The position numbers were made by a program, and so were the translations under genes. Under the pieces are notes generated by a model. The model saw only the letters and a list, made by a program, of their open reading frames with translations, did no database searches and was not told the origin of the DNA. A DNA stretch of 45,089 bases. It comes from DATCVR01 sp036566745 (GTDB taxonomy: Bacteria; Actinomycetota; Actinomycetes; Jiangellales; Jiangellaceae). This document shows, in pieces, positions 6,789 through 13,902 of the stretch; the stretch's first letter is position 1, and every line of letters starts with the position of its first letter. The stretch spans positions 1 to 45,089 of the forward strand of contig DATCVR010000272.1 of the NCBI GenBank assembly GCA_036566745.1, in the 5' to 3' direction.

Positions 6789-7550
6789 TCAGAGCCCTTC
6801 TTCGTAGACGGACATGTCGGCGGGATTCCGGTACGCCTGATGCGGTTTGCTATTTGACGAGCTTCGACCATTGCGAGATTCGCGATCGGACTGTGCGCGG
6901 CGCATCCAATTCCGCCACGTCGCCGGCCAATCGGTCTTGACTCCCTTTTGGCCCGGTGCGCCACGGAAGTAGTCGACGAATGCGTCGGTCTCAGCTGTGC
7001 CGACAAGCGGGGTGTTCTCGCGAGCCCAGGCGACCATCTCCGGTGTGGCTCGGAAGTCGTCGGGGATGCGGCTGCCGCGTGTGCGTCCAGTGGTCTTAGT
7101 TCTTACGGACGGTTCTACTGACGGTTCAAGGACGGTTCCGGGTGCAGCCCGTTCGGGGGTCCCCCGCACGTCGTTCGGGGGTTGGGGTGCAGCGTGTTCG
7201 GGGGGCGAAGGCTGTGCACCCTGCATCACGTTCGGGGTGCAAGCTGTGCGGGGTGCAAGCTGTGCGGGGGTTGGGGTGTCGGCCGGGCCGGACATGATGA
7301 CGCGGTACCGGTTGCAGCCGCGCGGACCGTCATTGGCACCTACGAATAGCTCGCCGAGACCGACGAGATTCCTTACCGCATATTGGACGCCCCGCTCGGA
7401 AAGGCCGGTCTTCCGAATCAGCTCCGACATGCTCGGGTAGGCATTCGCCCCGTCGTCGCTCGCGCAGTCGGCGATAGCGAGCAGGACCAGTCGCTCGGTC
7501 TTCTTTGAGCGGCTGTGCTGCCAAACCCAGGTCATGACGCGGACGCTCAC
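6789..7550 (-). CDS. Replication-type helix-turn-helix protein (DnaD/initiator-like)
   Basis: A 253-residue protein. The GTG at 7550 gives MSVRVMTWVWQHSRSKKTERLVLLAIADC, the common start of phage winged-helix replication proteins. Residues 30-75 form the wHTH (YPSMSELIRKTGLSERGVQYAVRNLVGLGEL). A long low-complexity linker follows with repeated CTPN/TPER segments. The C-terminal domain (PDDFRATPEMVAWARENTP ... DWPATWRNWMRRAQ) is typical of helicase-loading partners. It probably marks or recruits the phage origin; the origin itself is not seen clearly. Confidence 0.8.
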   Translation of the reverse strand: MSVRVMTWVWQHSRSKKTERLVLLAIADCASDDGANAYPSMSELIRKTGLSERGVQYAVRNLVGLGELFVGANDGPRGCNRYRVIMSGPADTPTPAQLAPRTACTPNVMQGAQPSPPEHAAPQPPNDVRGTPERAAPGTVLEPSVEPSVRTKTTGRTRGSRIPDDFRATPEMVAWARENTPLVGTAETDAFVDYFRGAPGQKGVKTDWPATWRNWMRRAQSDRESRNGRSSSNSKPHQAYRNPADMSVYEEGL

Positions 7551-7828
7551 GGGCGACTGCCCGAGTGGGGGGCTGCGCACTCTGGGTGCACACGGCTAGA
7601 CTCATGCATGGCGGGCTCCTGTGGCTGTGAGAGGCTAGGAGTTTCGTCGCGAGCCGGGATGCTGAACCCATCCCGGCTCGCCCCATATTCTCTCACACCC
7701 GACACCTGTACGAGGCACTGTGGACGGTGTTTCTCGGCGTGATGGAGCATGTACTGCTGGCCGAAATCCCAGCCATCAACGGCGGTTCCGGTCTCCAGGC
7801 AATCAACGCACCCCCACCACCACATCAC
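7547..7828 (-). CDS. Hypothetical protein with zinc-like motif; atypical C-terminal half
   Basis: A 93-residue ORF beginning MMWWWGCVDC (GTG at 7828 overlapping the upstream stop). CVDC followed by H-H-x4-H and a later C could bind zinc. From about residue 50 the codon use changes (AGA, TAT, ACT, TCA) and the DNA contains a near-perfect 13-bp hairpin at 7649..7681. The second half may therefore be regulatory DNA read through rather than selected protein. An internal ATG at 7609 with AGGAG upstream could start a 20-residue peptide leading into the replication gene. Confidence 0.5.
   Translation of the reverse strand: MMWWWGCVDCLETGTAVDGWDFGQQYMLHHAEKHRPQCLVQVSGVREYGASRDGFSIPARDETPSLSQPQEPAMHESSRVHPECAAPHSGSRP
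7649..7681. promoter_or_regulatory. Long perfect inverted repeat upstream of the replication genes
   Basis: Arms at 7649..7661 and 7669..7681 are exact complements (core CGAGCCGGGATG) around a 7-nt loop. A second pair, GTGAGAG (7627..7633) and CTCTCAC (7690..7696), surrounds it. There is no T-tract, so a terminator is less likely than an operator, an RNA attenuator or an origin-like element ahead of the replication protein at 7550. Confidence 0.5.
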
Positions 7829-8226
7829 GCCACTGCCTGCCGCTTCCGCTGCCGTAGATCCCGGTAGTACTCGCGGGCCGCACGCTTGCAGTCGTCGCAG
7901 GCGTCCTCGCGCCGGTTCCGGTGCCGCTGATACGCACCCCAGGTCCCGCACGGGGACAACTTCGACGGGTCCCACTTCCGCACCTTCGGCTCAGGCTTCG
8001 GCGGCTCGGGCTGTACCACGGGCCGGTCGAACAATGTCCATGCGGTAAGCGCCTTCCACGACCGGTCGTCCGGCACCGCACACGCCAACACGAACGCCAG
8101 CCGGTACAGCTCATGCGAGTTCGGCACAGTCGTCGACAGCCAGATGTTGACGTCATCCGGGCCGTCGTCGCGTACCCGCAACACAAGCTCCTGGGCCAGC
8201 CGCTCCAGCTCCTCCACATCCATCAC
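7825..8226 (-). CDS. Hypothetical protein with CGT...H...CxxC zinc-like tail
   Basis: A 133-residue protein. The N-terminal half is helical (VEELERLAQELVLRV), then a proline-rich linker leads to a tail CGTWGAYQRHRNRREDACDDCKRAAREYY. The C-G-T-x(2)-A-Y-x2-H ... C-x2-C pattern recurs in actinophage proteins near WhiB genes and probably binds zinc. Translationally coupled to WhiB (GTGATG overlap; the ATG at 8223 is an alternative start). Confidence 0.65.
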   Translation of the reverse strand: MMDVEELERLAQELVLRVRDDGPDDVNIWLSTTVPNSHELYRLAFVLACAVPDDRSWKALTAWTLFDRPVVQPEPPKPEPKVRKWDPSKLSPCGTWGAYQRHRNRREDACDDCKRAAREYYRDLRQRKRQAVA

Positions 8227-8486
8227 TGCTGCCGCCTCCGGCTCTGGATGTAGCGCCGCTCCTCCGCTGTCCGGGCACCCCAAATGCCGAACCGCTGGTC
8301 GGTTTCGATTGCCCAGTTCAGGCACTTCCGGCGGACGTCGCAGCCGTAGCAGATGGCGATAGCTTTCACTGTCGCCGGGCCTTTCCCGCCGCGGCCGATA
8401 CCGGAGTCGGGGAACCACAGGTCGGCGTCGTACTCCCGGCAGGCACCGAAGGACCGCCAGTCCTTCTCGTCGGACCGTATGGTCAC
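8223..8486 (-). CDS. whiB: WhiB-family transcription factor
   Basis: An 87-residue WhiB-like protein with the four iron-sulphur cysteines at residues 16, 46, 49 and 55 (ACREYDADLWFP ... AICYGCDVRRKCLNWA) and the GIWG turn at 67-70, followed by a basic tail (RRYIQSRRR) for DNA contact. WhiB proteins are found only in actinobacteria and their phages. Phage copies can compete with host WhiB proteins and change septation or gene expression (known for mycobacteriophage TM4). The GTG start overlaps the upstream stop. Confidence 0.92.
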   Translation of the reverse strand: MTIRSDEKDWRSFGACREYDADLWFPDSGIGRGGKGPATVKAIAICYGCDVRRKCLNWAIETDQRFGIWGARTAEERRYIQSRRRQQ

Positions 8487-8755
8487 TGCTCCTCCCACGC
8501 TTCCGTCGCGGCGGCAACCATCCGCAGCGCCTTCCCCGCCTTCCGGGTGCGGCGGCCGTGCACCTCCGCCTTCCCGTCCACCGAGATACACACCACCAGC
8601 GCCCACTCGTTAGGGTTGATCAGTTCCCGGGCCCCGTCCCGCGGCGGAGGTCCAGGCTCGGCACCGCGGGGCGAGGGGTCCGGGGGCCGGTAGGTTCCGA
8701 GCACCTGCCGGCGGCTGATCTTGTCCCAGTGGGTTGGCTTCTTACGCGGCGGCAT
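8483..8755 (-). CDS. Small basic hypothetical protein
   Basis: A 90-residue protein starting MPPRKKPTHWDKISRRQVLG, with a proline/arginine-rich stretch (residues 22-40) and a beta/alpha C-terminal domain (EWALVVCISVDGKAEVHGRR). It overlaps its neighbours at both ends. No family recognised. Confidence 0.65.
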   Translation of the reverse strand: MPPRKKPTHWDKISRRQVLGTYRPPDPSPRGAEPGPPPRDGARELINPNEWALVVCISVDGKAEVHGRRTRKAGKALRMVAAATEAWEEQ

Positions 8756-9014
8756 CGCGAACCTCGGCGCCGACGATGCGACCCGTGTAGGCGTGCACCT
8801 CAAAGTCGTCGCTGGTGGACTTCTCGCCGGGAAGCGTGACGATGGTCAGCCCAACCTCTTCGCGCATCCATTCCTCGGTGACCACGTACAGGTAGTCCTC
8901 CGCCGACGGCTCGTCCGGCTCGGACATGAAAGCGGCGGACTGCGGTAGGTCGTCGGCGTAGACGCCGGGCACCTCGATGTGCAGAACAAGTTTCTTAGTT
9001 GCCTTCTCGGCCAT
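8742..9014 (-). CDS. Hypothetical acidic protein
   Basis: A 90-residue protein (MAEKATKKLVLHIEVPGVYADD...), rich in Glu and Asp with a likely small beta-sheet fold. The ATG at 9014 lies within the last codons of the SLOG gene. No motif is recognised. Confidence 0.65.
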   Translation of the reverse strand: MAEKATKKLVLHIEVPGVYADDLPQSAAFMSEPDEPSAEDYLYVVTEEWMREEVGLTIVTLPGEKSTSDDFEVHAYTGRIVGAEVRDAAA

Positions 9015-9432
9015 CGGTCTCTCCTGGTGGGTTGGTTGAGTACTGCTTGAACCATCGGGTGGGGATGCCTTCCCGCTCCGCCAACTCGCCGCATTGGGTG
9101 GCGCCCTTGGAGTCGTCGAGGACGAACGCCAAACACACGTCCGCGCCGGCCTTGACCATCTCCCTGTTGCGACGGATGCCAGCGGCCTTGCCGTACTGGC
9201 GCCAGTCGGCAGGGTGCCGTTCGGCGGTCAGTGGCCAGAGTTGGCGGCGGTTACGCGCCCAGTAGTCGGCCATGATGTCGGCACCCGGTGCGCAGCCGTG
9301 CACCACAACGACCTGGCTGCAGCCGGCACGTAGTGCCTGTTCGGCGACGATGTCTAGCGTCTTGCGGATGGTGTCCTGGTCTTTCCACTTCCGGGAGCCG
9401 GTCACCAGAACGCGGAAGGTCTCCTTGCTCAT
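8995..9432 (-). CDS. SLOG-family (DUF2493) nucleotide-binding protein
   Basis: A 145-residue protein with the DUF2493/YspA hallmarks: FRVLVTGSRKWKDQDTI at the N-terminus, VVVHGCAPGADIMADYWA (a variant of the GGAxGAD ligand loop) in the middle, then HPADWRQYGKAAGIRRNREMV and ADVCLAF. SLOG domains bind nucleotides or their derivatives and occur in DNA uptake, stress and phage-conflict proteins. In phages the ligand and role are unknown. The ATG overlaps the HNH stop. Confidence 0.85.
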   Translation of the reverse strand: MSKETFRVLVTGSRKWKDQDTIRKTLDIVAEQALRAGCSQVVVVHGCAPGADIMADYWARNRRQLWPLTAERHPADWRQYGKAAGIRRNREMVKAGADVCLAFVLDDSKGATQCGELAEREGIPTRWFKQYSTNPPGETDGREGN

Positions 9433-9812
9433 CGCTCCCCCGGTGGGTCGTCGGTGTACTCGCCTTCCTCAGTCAGGTACTTCCAGCAATTTCCAGTAAT
9501 GAGGACTGGCACGGTTGCCGGGTTGTCGTATTGGGACACCAGCCAGCCGTTGTGCAGCGCCTCACCGCGGCGGGACTCAATCCTCTGGTGGCAGGTGATG
9601 CACGCGCGCAGCAGGTTCGCCGGAGAGTTGGTGTCTTCCCGGTCGGTGCCGCCCATGGCGCGTGGCCGGCGGTGGTGGATCTGGCAGTAGTCGTCCCACC
9701 AGCCGCAGATTTCGCACCGTCCACCGGAGCGGACGACGACGGTCAGCGTGGTTGCCGCGTCGGGTCCGGTGTTGCGGTGCCGGCGTGTCATCGCGGTACG
9801 GCGAAGCGTCAT
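9429..9812 (-). CDS. HNH endonuclease
   Basis: A 127-residue HNH protein: GGRCEICGWWDDYCQIHHRRPRAMGG, a central N in SPANLLRACITCHQRIESRRGEALHNGW, with the Cys pairs forming the structural zinc site. The C-terminus (VPVLITGNCWKYLTEEGEY) is typical of phage HNH proteins. It lies within the recombination and replication part of the early operon, so it is more likely a recombination-type or restriction-like nuclease than a packaging one. Confidence 0.87.
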   Translation of the reverse strand: MTLRRTAMTRRHRNTGPDAATTLTVVVRSGGRCEICGWWDDYCQIHHRRPRAMGGTDREDTNSPANLLRACITCHQRIESRRGEALHNGWLVSQYDNPATVPVLITGNCWKYLTEEGEYTDDPPGER

Positions 9813-10405
9813 GACGCACCGTCCTGGTACCAGTCGTCCGCCCGGCTGCGAAGCTCCTCCGCACGGGCCAGCACATCGCGGCCATAGTCAGTGCCACGCT
9901 GCACCAACTGGTGCTCGAGCTGGTTCGCCTCCCGGCGCAGGTGCGCGGCATACCGCTGCCGCTTGGCCTTACTCTGCTTGTCGTACTCGGCGTTGCAGGC
10001 ACGGCACACCCGAGTGCCGGGGTTTCTGCCGACGGTCCGGACCAATGTGTTTTCCGGTGTGTACTCGTGTCCGTTCTTGCAATGGGTCTTTGCTCTGCGG
10101 AGTTCGCCGGTGACCCGGGAGCCGCTGCTCCCTTGGCTATTCACCTGCCGGCTGACCACGCGCATGTGCTTGACGTTCACACATGGCGGGTTGTAGCAGA
10201 GGTGGTCGATCGTCAAGCCGGCAGGGATATCGCCAACGGTCAAGATCCAGATGACGCGGTGGACCCAGTCCGCCTTGCCGCGGAAGCGGACTCTGCCGTA
10301 CCCGCGCTCTGTACGGCAGCCCCGCCAGACGAGGCAGTCCCCCTCGGGAGAGGTACGAGCCAGGATTCGACTGGCCAGCTCTTCCTCAGGTATGCGTGCT
10401 GGCAT
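9809..10405 (-). CDS. HNH homing-type endonuclease with zinc module
   Basis: A 198-residue protein. Residues 20-95 carry an HNH_3-type fold (DCLVWRGCRTERGYGRV ... WVHRVIW ... GLTIDHLCYNPPCVNVKHM). After a linker come NGHEYTPEN and RVCRACNAEYDKQSK, a zinc finger often fused to such nucleases, and finally a basic coiled segment. It is translationally coupled (TGATG) to the zinc-ribbon gene upstream. It could be a mobile homing nuclease that has become part of the operon. Confidence 0.85.
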   Translation of the reverse strand: MPARIPEEELASRILARTSPEGDCLVWRGCRTERGYGRVRFRGKADWVHRVIWILTVGDIPAGLTIDHLCYNPPCVNVKHMRVVSRQVNSQGSSGSRVTGELRRAKTHCKNGHEYTPENTLVRTVGRNPGTRVCRACNAEYDKQSKAKRQRYAAHLRREANQLEHQLVQRGTDYGRDVLARAEELRSRADDWYQDGAS

Positions 10406-10632
10406 CAGGTCTCCTCCCCTGGATGACAAAAGCATTCGCAGGTGGACACCTTGCATTCGTCGTGCCGTCGGCCTTTGCAGGAGCCGGACATGAGCCGCAC
10501 CCGACGCACCAGCTTCCGAACTTCGCCCCGGGTCATCGGCGTACCCACCATCGCCGGATACGACTTGCCGCAGTGTGCGCATTCACCGGAGCCGTTCAGG
10601 GCCTTGCCGTCCCGGGGGCAGCGTTCTCTCAT
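10405..10632 (-). CDS. Small zinc-ribbon protein
   Basis: A 75-residue protein with four Cys-containing knuckles (CPRDGKALNGSGECAHCG and CKGRRHDECKVSTCECFCH), enough for one or two zinc sites, and a basic middle helix (RGEVRKLVRRVRLM). DNA or RNA binding is likely. It sits between the ERF protein and the homing-type HNH with overlapping codons. Confidence 0.7.
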   Translation of the reverse strand: MRERCPRDGKALNGSGECAHCGKSYPAMVGTPMTRGEVRKLVRRVRLMSGSCKGRRHDECKVSTCECFCHPGEET

Positions 10633-11249
10633 GCCGCACCTCCCAGCTCGACCAGCCGCGCGGCGGCCTGCTTGTCCAGCCGCTCGTACTGCATCGGGGT
10701 GAGTTCGCCCTTCGACCGGAGAGACTTAGCCTTCGCGCCGACAGCGCCCATGGTCTCCGCGGTCGCACCCGCAACCTCGGCCTTCAGCACCTCGTACAGG
10801 GCTGTCTGCGCATCGGTGGCTGGCTTCGCCGCTTCCCACTCGTCGTGGGCCCGCCTCGAGGCGTGCGCTGCGTCGTCGTCGTCCGACTCCGGCGCAACAC
10901 CCGTCACCGAACACAGCGCATACCGGCGGGCGTAGGTGATGGCGGAACCCATCTCCTGCGGCGTCCCCAACTGCAGCGGATACTCCCCCGCCTTCGACTC
11001 CCCCGAAGTGTGCAGCAGCTCGTACGCCAACACGAACTTGCCCTCACCGTTGAGGGTGGGCCGGGTGACCCAGGACAGCCCCAGCGCGCCGAGCCGGGGA
11101 AGGATGGCCTTCGACACGTCCGCCAGGTCGGCGTACTGGTACTTGTACTTGCCGCCGGTCTTCGTCTGCACCTCGGCCGTGTTGCCTTTCCCAACCTCTG
11201 GCAGTTCGGTCTGCAACTGCGCAAGCGCGGCAGCCAGGTTCTCGGTCAC
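10629..11249 (-). CDS. erf: ERF-family single-strand annealing protein
   Basis: A 206-residue protein. Residues 10-130 match the ERF family: KGNTAEVQTKTGGKYKYQYADLADV, ILPRLGALGLSW, then the hallmark MGSAITYARRYALCSVTGVAPESDDDDA. ERF proteins anneal single strands in phage recombination and genome circularisation. The C-terminal 60 residues look helical and may contact DNA or partners. The GTG overlaps the previous stop (GTGA). Confidence 0.85.
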   Translation of the reverse strand: MTENLAAALAQLQTELPEVGKGNTAEVQTKTGGKYKYQYADLADVSKAILPRLGALGLSWVTRPTLNGEGKFVLAYELLHTSGESKAGEYPLQLGTPQEMGSAITYARRYALCSVTGVAPESDDDDAAHASRRAHDEWEAAKPATDAQTALYEVLKAEVAGATAETMGAVGAKAKSLRSKGELTPMQYERLDKQAAARLVELGGAA

Positions 11250-11443
11250 CGGTGTTCCCCGTTCTTGTGTGCCGGGAAGTCGGGTGCCTTCTTGAACTCG
11301 GCGATGAGGTTCTTCACGTGAGGGAGGGTGTGAGACTGCTCGATCCAGCCCAGCAGCATCCGCAGTTCGGCGTTCTCCGCCCGCAGCTGCTCCATCTTGG
11401 CCAGCAACCCTTCGGCGACTTCGACACGGACCGGAAACGTCAT
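11246..11443 (-). CDS. Small coiled-coil protein
   Basis: A 65-residue protein; residues 8-35 form a heptad-like helix (VAEGLLAKMEQLRAENAELRMLLGWI) and the tail is basic. The position just upstream of ERF suggests an accessory recombination role, but no motif proves it. Confidence 0.65.
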   Translation of the reverse strand: MTFPVRVEVAEGLLAKMEQLRAENAELRMLLGWIEQSHTLPHVKNLIAEFKKAPDFPAHKNGEHR

Positions 11444-11763
11444 CGCTGCTTCTCCTGGTTGAGTTCGGCTGCCTGCCGGGCGGCGACGTCCCGCTCACCC
11501 GGCAGCCGGTATCCGAACCGGTAGGACGAGTAGTCCATCTGCGCCCGCAGTACGGCTTCCTCAACCTGTAGGTCACGTTCGTCTTCGCAGTCCTCGCAGT
11601 CGCAGTCCGGCCGGTCCAGTTCTGGGTCGGACACCACATCCACCATCGAGTCGTAGGCGTCCTCGTGCCACGCGCCAACACGGCCAGCGGCCCAGAACGC
11701 CAACGCCGAGCCGATAGACGCCGCCACGGCGTAGCCGATGCCGGCCCAAATCCACCAAGGCAT
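11440..11763 (-). CDS. Membrane-anchored protein with acidic Cys cluster
   Basis: A 107-residue protein with one N-terminal transmembrane helix (residues 3-26, WWIWAGIGYAVAASIGSALAFW) followed by a cytoplasmic or external part holding DCDCEDCEDE, an unusual Cys/Asp cluster that could bind metal, and a helical Gln/Glu-rich tail. The ATG overlaps the upstream stop (TGATG). Confidence 0.65.
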   Translation of the reverse strand: MPWWIWAGIGYAVAASIGSALAFWAAGRVGAWHEDAYDSMVDVVSDPELDRPDCDCEDCEDERDLQVEEAVLRAQMDYSSYRFGYRLPGERDVAARQAAELNQEKQR

Positions 11764-12017
11764 CACCCCGCCACCGCCCAGTCGTGTAGTGCGGCCGGGT
11801 TGACCGGTGCCGGGGACACCGGCTGCGGCATCGGCAACACAACGGTCGGGAAGAAGTCCTCCAGTGGGGACAGTGCCGGCCCGATGAGGACATGCTCGGA
11901 CGACCGCGTTTGCCACTCGGCGGGGATGAGGTGGTCGGCGGGTTTGGCCGGTCGTGCGCCGGGGCGGTGGTTGCCGCGGTACCGGGGTCGGCGGGCCAGC
12001 CGCCACAGCCGGGTCAC
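11763..12017 (-). CDS. Hypothetical protein, proline-rich
   Basis: An 84-residue protein, basic at the N-terminus (MTRLWRLARRPRYRGNHRPG) and proline-rich toward the end (VVLPMPQPVSPAPVNP). The GTG overlaps the upstream stop (GTGA). No family recognised. Confidence 0.6.
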   Translation of the reverse strand: MTRLWRLARRPRYRGNHRPGARPAKPADHLIPAEWQTRSSEHVLIGPALSPLEDFFPTVVLPMPQPVSPAPVNPAALHDWAVAG

Positions 12018-12244
12018 GACACACCGCCGGTCTGGCGCGCTAGCCGGCGAGGCTCAAGCAGCGTCACGGCCTGCCGCCACCGGTACTCGTGATTCTGGCC
12101 GCCTTGAAGCAGTTCGTCATGCACTGCATCGATCAGCCTGTTGAGCCGTTCCACTTCGGCCAGCAGGTCGTCAACGTCTTCCGCGTAGAACGGGTCGGAG
12201 GAGAACTCTGCGCGGGCCTTGATGGCTTCGGTGTCGAGGCTCAC
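12014..12244 (-). CDS. Small coiled-coil protein
   Basis: A 76-residue acidic helical protein (DDLLAEVERLNRLIDAVHDELL). The GTG at 12244 overlaps the upstream stop and is preferred over the more distant start. Unknown function. Confidence 0.65.
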   Translation of the reverse strand: MSLDTEAIKARAEFSSDPFYAEDVDDLLAEVERLNRLIDAVHDELLQGGQNHEYRWRQAVTLLEPRRLARQTGGVS

Positions 12245-12486
12245 AGCGTCCACCCCCACCGCTTCGGGGAGGCAAAATCCGCCGACCCCATCACCACCGG
12301 CGGACCGGGGGATGCCGCACCCCCGGTGAAGAACTCGACGAGGAGGCGGCGAATCTCCACCACTGCACCACCGGACGACAGGTGGTTCGCCGTCACCTGG
12401 TAGTAGATGTCGCTGGCGAGTTTGGCGTAGCGGGCGTTGCGGGCCTGCTCGTATTCGACGAGGCGACGCTCAACCATGTCGCTCAT
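12241..12486 (-). CDS. Hypothetical helical protein
   Basis: An 81-residue protein with an N-terminal helix (VERRLVEYEQARNARYAKLASDIYYQV) and a Gly/Pro-rich tail. ATGA overlap at both ends. Not recognised. Confidence 0.62.
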   Translation of the reverse strand: MSDMVERRLVEYEQARNARYAKLASDIYYQVTANHLSSGGAVVEIRRLLVEFFTGGAASPGPPVVMGSADFASPKRWGWTL

Positions 12487-12989
12487 GACTCGCCGCCCTC
12501 GTGCGCGGCCCTCGTCTCGTTGGCCGCGTCCAGCGTCTCTGCGACATCGAACAGGTCACCGGCCTCGCATTTCACAAGGAACTTGCCGGAGTTGAATGAG
12601 ATGCGTACAACGTGCTCGGCGTCCTCGCGGTCGGCCTCATCCCGGGATGCCTGGGCGAGCTTGGCGTAGGCGCCGATGATGTTGCCGGCGGCGGCTGCCC
12701 ACTCCTCGCCGGTGCGGGCGGCGTCGAGGGCTTCCGCACCGGTCATGGCCGGCGGGTCCATGGAGCCGTGGAACACTCCGGGCTGCGGGACGGGCACCGG
12801 GTTGCCGTGGCCGTCGTGGTTCAGGTCGTCCGGGTCATGCGCGGCGACCGCGGCCAAGATGTCGTCAGCGACACGCAAGGCGGCGTCGCGTGAGTTGTCC
12901 CCGATGTCCACGGCGCGGAAAACCAGGTAGCCAATGGTCTCGCGCAGGGTGAAGCCTCGGGTCACGTCGGGTTCGGTAGGCTGTGTCAT
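12483..12989 (-). CDS. Hypothetical early protein
   Basis: A 168-residue protein. The ATG at 12989 has GGGAG about 9 nt upstream. Helical N- and C-terminal parts flank a Pro/Gly/His-rich middle (DPDDLNHDGHGNPVPVPQPG). The C-terminal third is acidic. No motif gives a function. Confidence 0.68.
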   Translation of the reverse strand: MTQPTEPDVTRGFTLRETIGYLVFRAVDIGDNSRDAALRVADDILAAVAAHDPDDLNHDGHGNPVPVPQPGVFHGSMDPPAMTGAEALDAARTGEEWAAAAGNIIGAYAKLAQASRDEADREDAEHVVRISFNSGKFLVKCEAGDLFDVAETLDAANETRAAHEGGES

Positions 12990-13018
12990 GATCTCGACTC
13001 CCAATCCAGTCGGGGTTA

Positions 13019-13123
13019 TCAGCGGCGGGTCGCGGGCGTGCGGCCCGCCGTCTTGCGTGGGGATGGGTGTGGCGGTGTCGGGTAGCCGGGCCCCGGTTTC
13101 GGGTCAGGCCACGGGCTGGTCAT
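13019..13123 (-). CDS. 34-residue proline-rich ORF
   Basis: A short ORF beginning MTSPWPDPKPGPGYPTPPHP and ending in a basic tail, coupled by ATGA to the upstream membrane peptide. It fills the only sizeable gap in this part of the operon. It could be a translated linker or a small secreted-like peptide; low support beyond the overlap. Confidence 0.35.
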   Translation of the reverse strand: MTSPWPDPKPGPGYPTPPHPSPRKTAGRTPATRR

Positions 13124-13230
13124 AGCTGCACCCCGTTGAAGACCCACGTCCACAGGCCGATGGCCATCAGGCAGCCGTGGGCGACGTGGCGGATCAGGGC
13201 CAGGGCTTGGGTCACACGGCGGGCGCTCAC
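13120..13230 (-). CDS. 36-residue single-helix membrane peptide
   Basis: MSARRVTQALALIRHVAHG followed by a hydrophobic stretch (CLMAIGLWTWVFNGV). The GTG overlaps the stop of the upstream gene (GTGA). The basic N-terminus followed by one helix suggests an inner-membrane peptide. Confidence 0.5.
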   Translation of the reverse strand: MSARRVTQALALIRHVAHGCLMAIGLWTWVFNGVQL

Positions 13231-13445
13231 GACCAAACCCCGTCTTCGCTTGTGTCTTGCTCGGCGTCGCTCAGGTCCCAATCGCGGGCGCACTGCCAGC
13301 ACAGCGAGCCGGGCTCGACCTCCGGGCACTTCTCGTCGGCCAGCTCGCGCGCCTTCGCGGTCACCTGGTCGGCCGGGGTGTCCTCCGGAACATCGACCTC
13401 GATCACGAACGACGCTGTAGCGAGGTACTGGACGTAGCGCTTCAC
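13227..13445 (-). CDS. Small protein with CxxC motif
   Basis: A 72-residue acidic protein; beta-strand-like start (KRYVQYLATASFVIEVDVPED), one CWQC near residue 53. The GTG at 13445 is inside the end of the lipoprotein gene. Unknown role. Confidence 0.65.
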   Translation of the reverse strand: MKRYVQYLATASFVIEVDVPEDTPADQVTAKARELADEKCPEVEPGSLCWQCARDWDLSDAEQDTSEDGVWS

Positions 13446-13633
13446 GGCTTCACCTCGCATCGGAAGGACCACGTCGGCGACGGACCATCGGTCGGGCCGG
13501 GTGTGGAGCAGGTCTGGGTGTGCTGGCGGGTGGGCGACGGGGACGGGTTGGGGTCTCCGCTGGTCCGCTTCCCGCAGCCGGTCAGGGACAGCAGGACAGC
13601 GGCGAGGAGGACGAGGGCGAGACGGCGGATCAT
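13442..13633 (-). CDS. Small lipoprotein
   Basis: A 63-residue protein with a signal peptide MIRRLALVLLAAVLLSLTGC: basic start, hydrophobic core and a lipobox L-T-G-C at residues 17-20, so the mature protein would be lipid-anchored on the outside. The rest is Ser/Pro/Thr-rich with two cysteines. Phage lipoproteins of this size are candidate superinfection-exclusion factors (known for some Gram-positive phages), but this one lies in the lytic-oriented early operon next to Xis. Confidence 0.75.
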   Translation of the reverse strand: MIRRLALVLLAAVLLSLTGCGKRTSGDPNPSPSPTRQHTQTCSTPGPTDGPSPTWSFRCEVKP

Positions 13634-13902
13634 GCTGCCCGTCCTCTCGTGGCGCGGCGCTCGTTGCGTCGCACGTACTCAGCGAGCGCGGATTCGGGGA
13701 TGCGGGTCTTGGCGCGGCCTTTGGCGATGTTCACGACCCGGAGTTCGCCGGCGGCGATGAGGCTGTAGACGTGGTCGCGGGTGCAGCGCCACAGCTGCGC
13801 AACCTCGGACACGGGGAGCAGTGCCTCGCCGGACTTCGGGCCGGGCGGCGGTGTCGGACTGCTTGGCCCACCCGGCGGAGGGTTGGTTGGGCTGCCCATC
13901 AC
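13630..13902 (-). CDS. xis: Excisionase-like HTH protein
   Basis: A 90-residue protein with a proline-rich N-terminus, then an HTH_17/MerR-like fold from residue 28: ALLPVSEVAQLWRCTRDHVYSLIAAGELRVVNI, a basic wing (KGRAKTRIPESALAEYVRRN) and an arginine-rich tail. The size, fold and position just after the Cro-like gene and opposite the integrase fit an excisionase that bends attP and attL/attR. A general transcription regulator is the alternative. Confidence 0.75.
   Translation of the reverse strand: MMGSPTNPPPGGPSSPTPPPGPKSGEALLPVSEVAQLWRCTRDHVYSLIAAGELRVVNIAKGRAKTRIPESALAEYVRRNERRATRGRAA

Noticed and set aside
6789..7550. Repeated CTPN/TPER stretch of the replication protein as iterons of an origin
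   Set aside because: The DNA units are irregular in length and spacing and fit a low-complexity protein linker better.
7547..7609. Separate 20-codon leader ORF before the replication gene
   Set aside because: It is in frame with, and the end of, the 7547..7828 ORF; kept only as a possible internal start.
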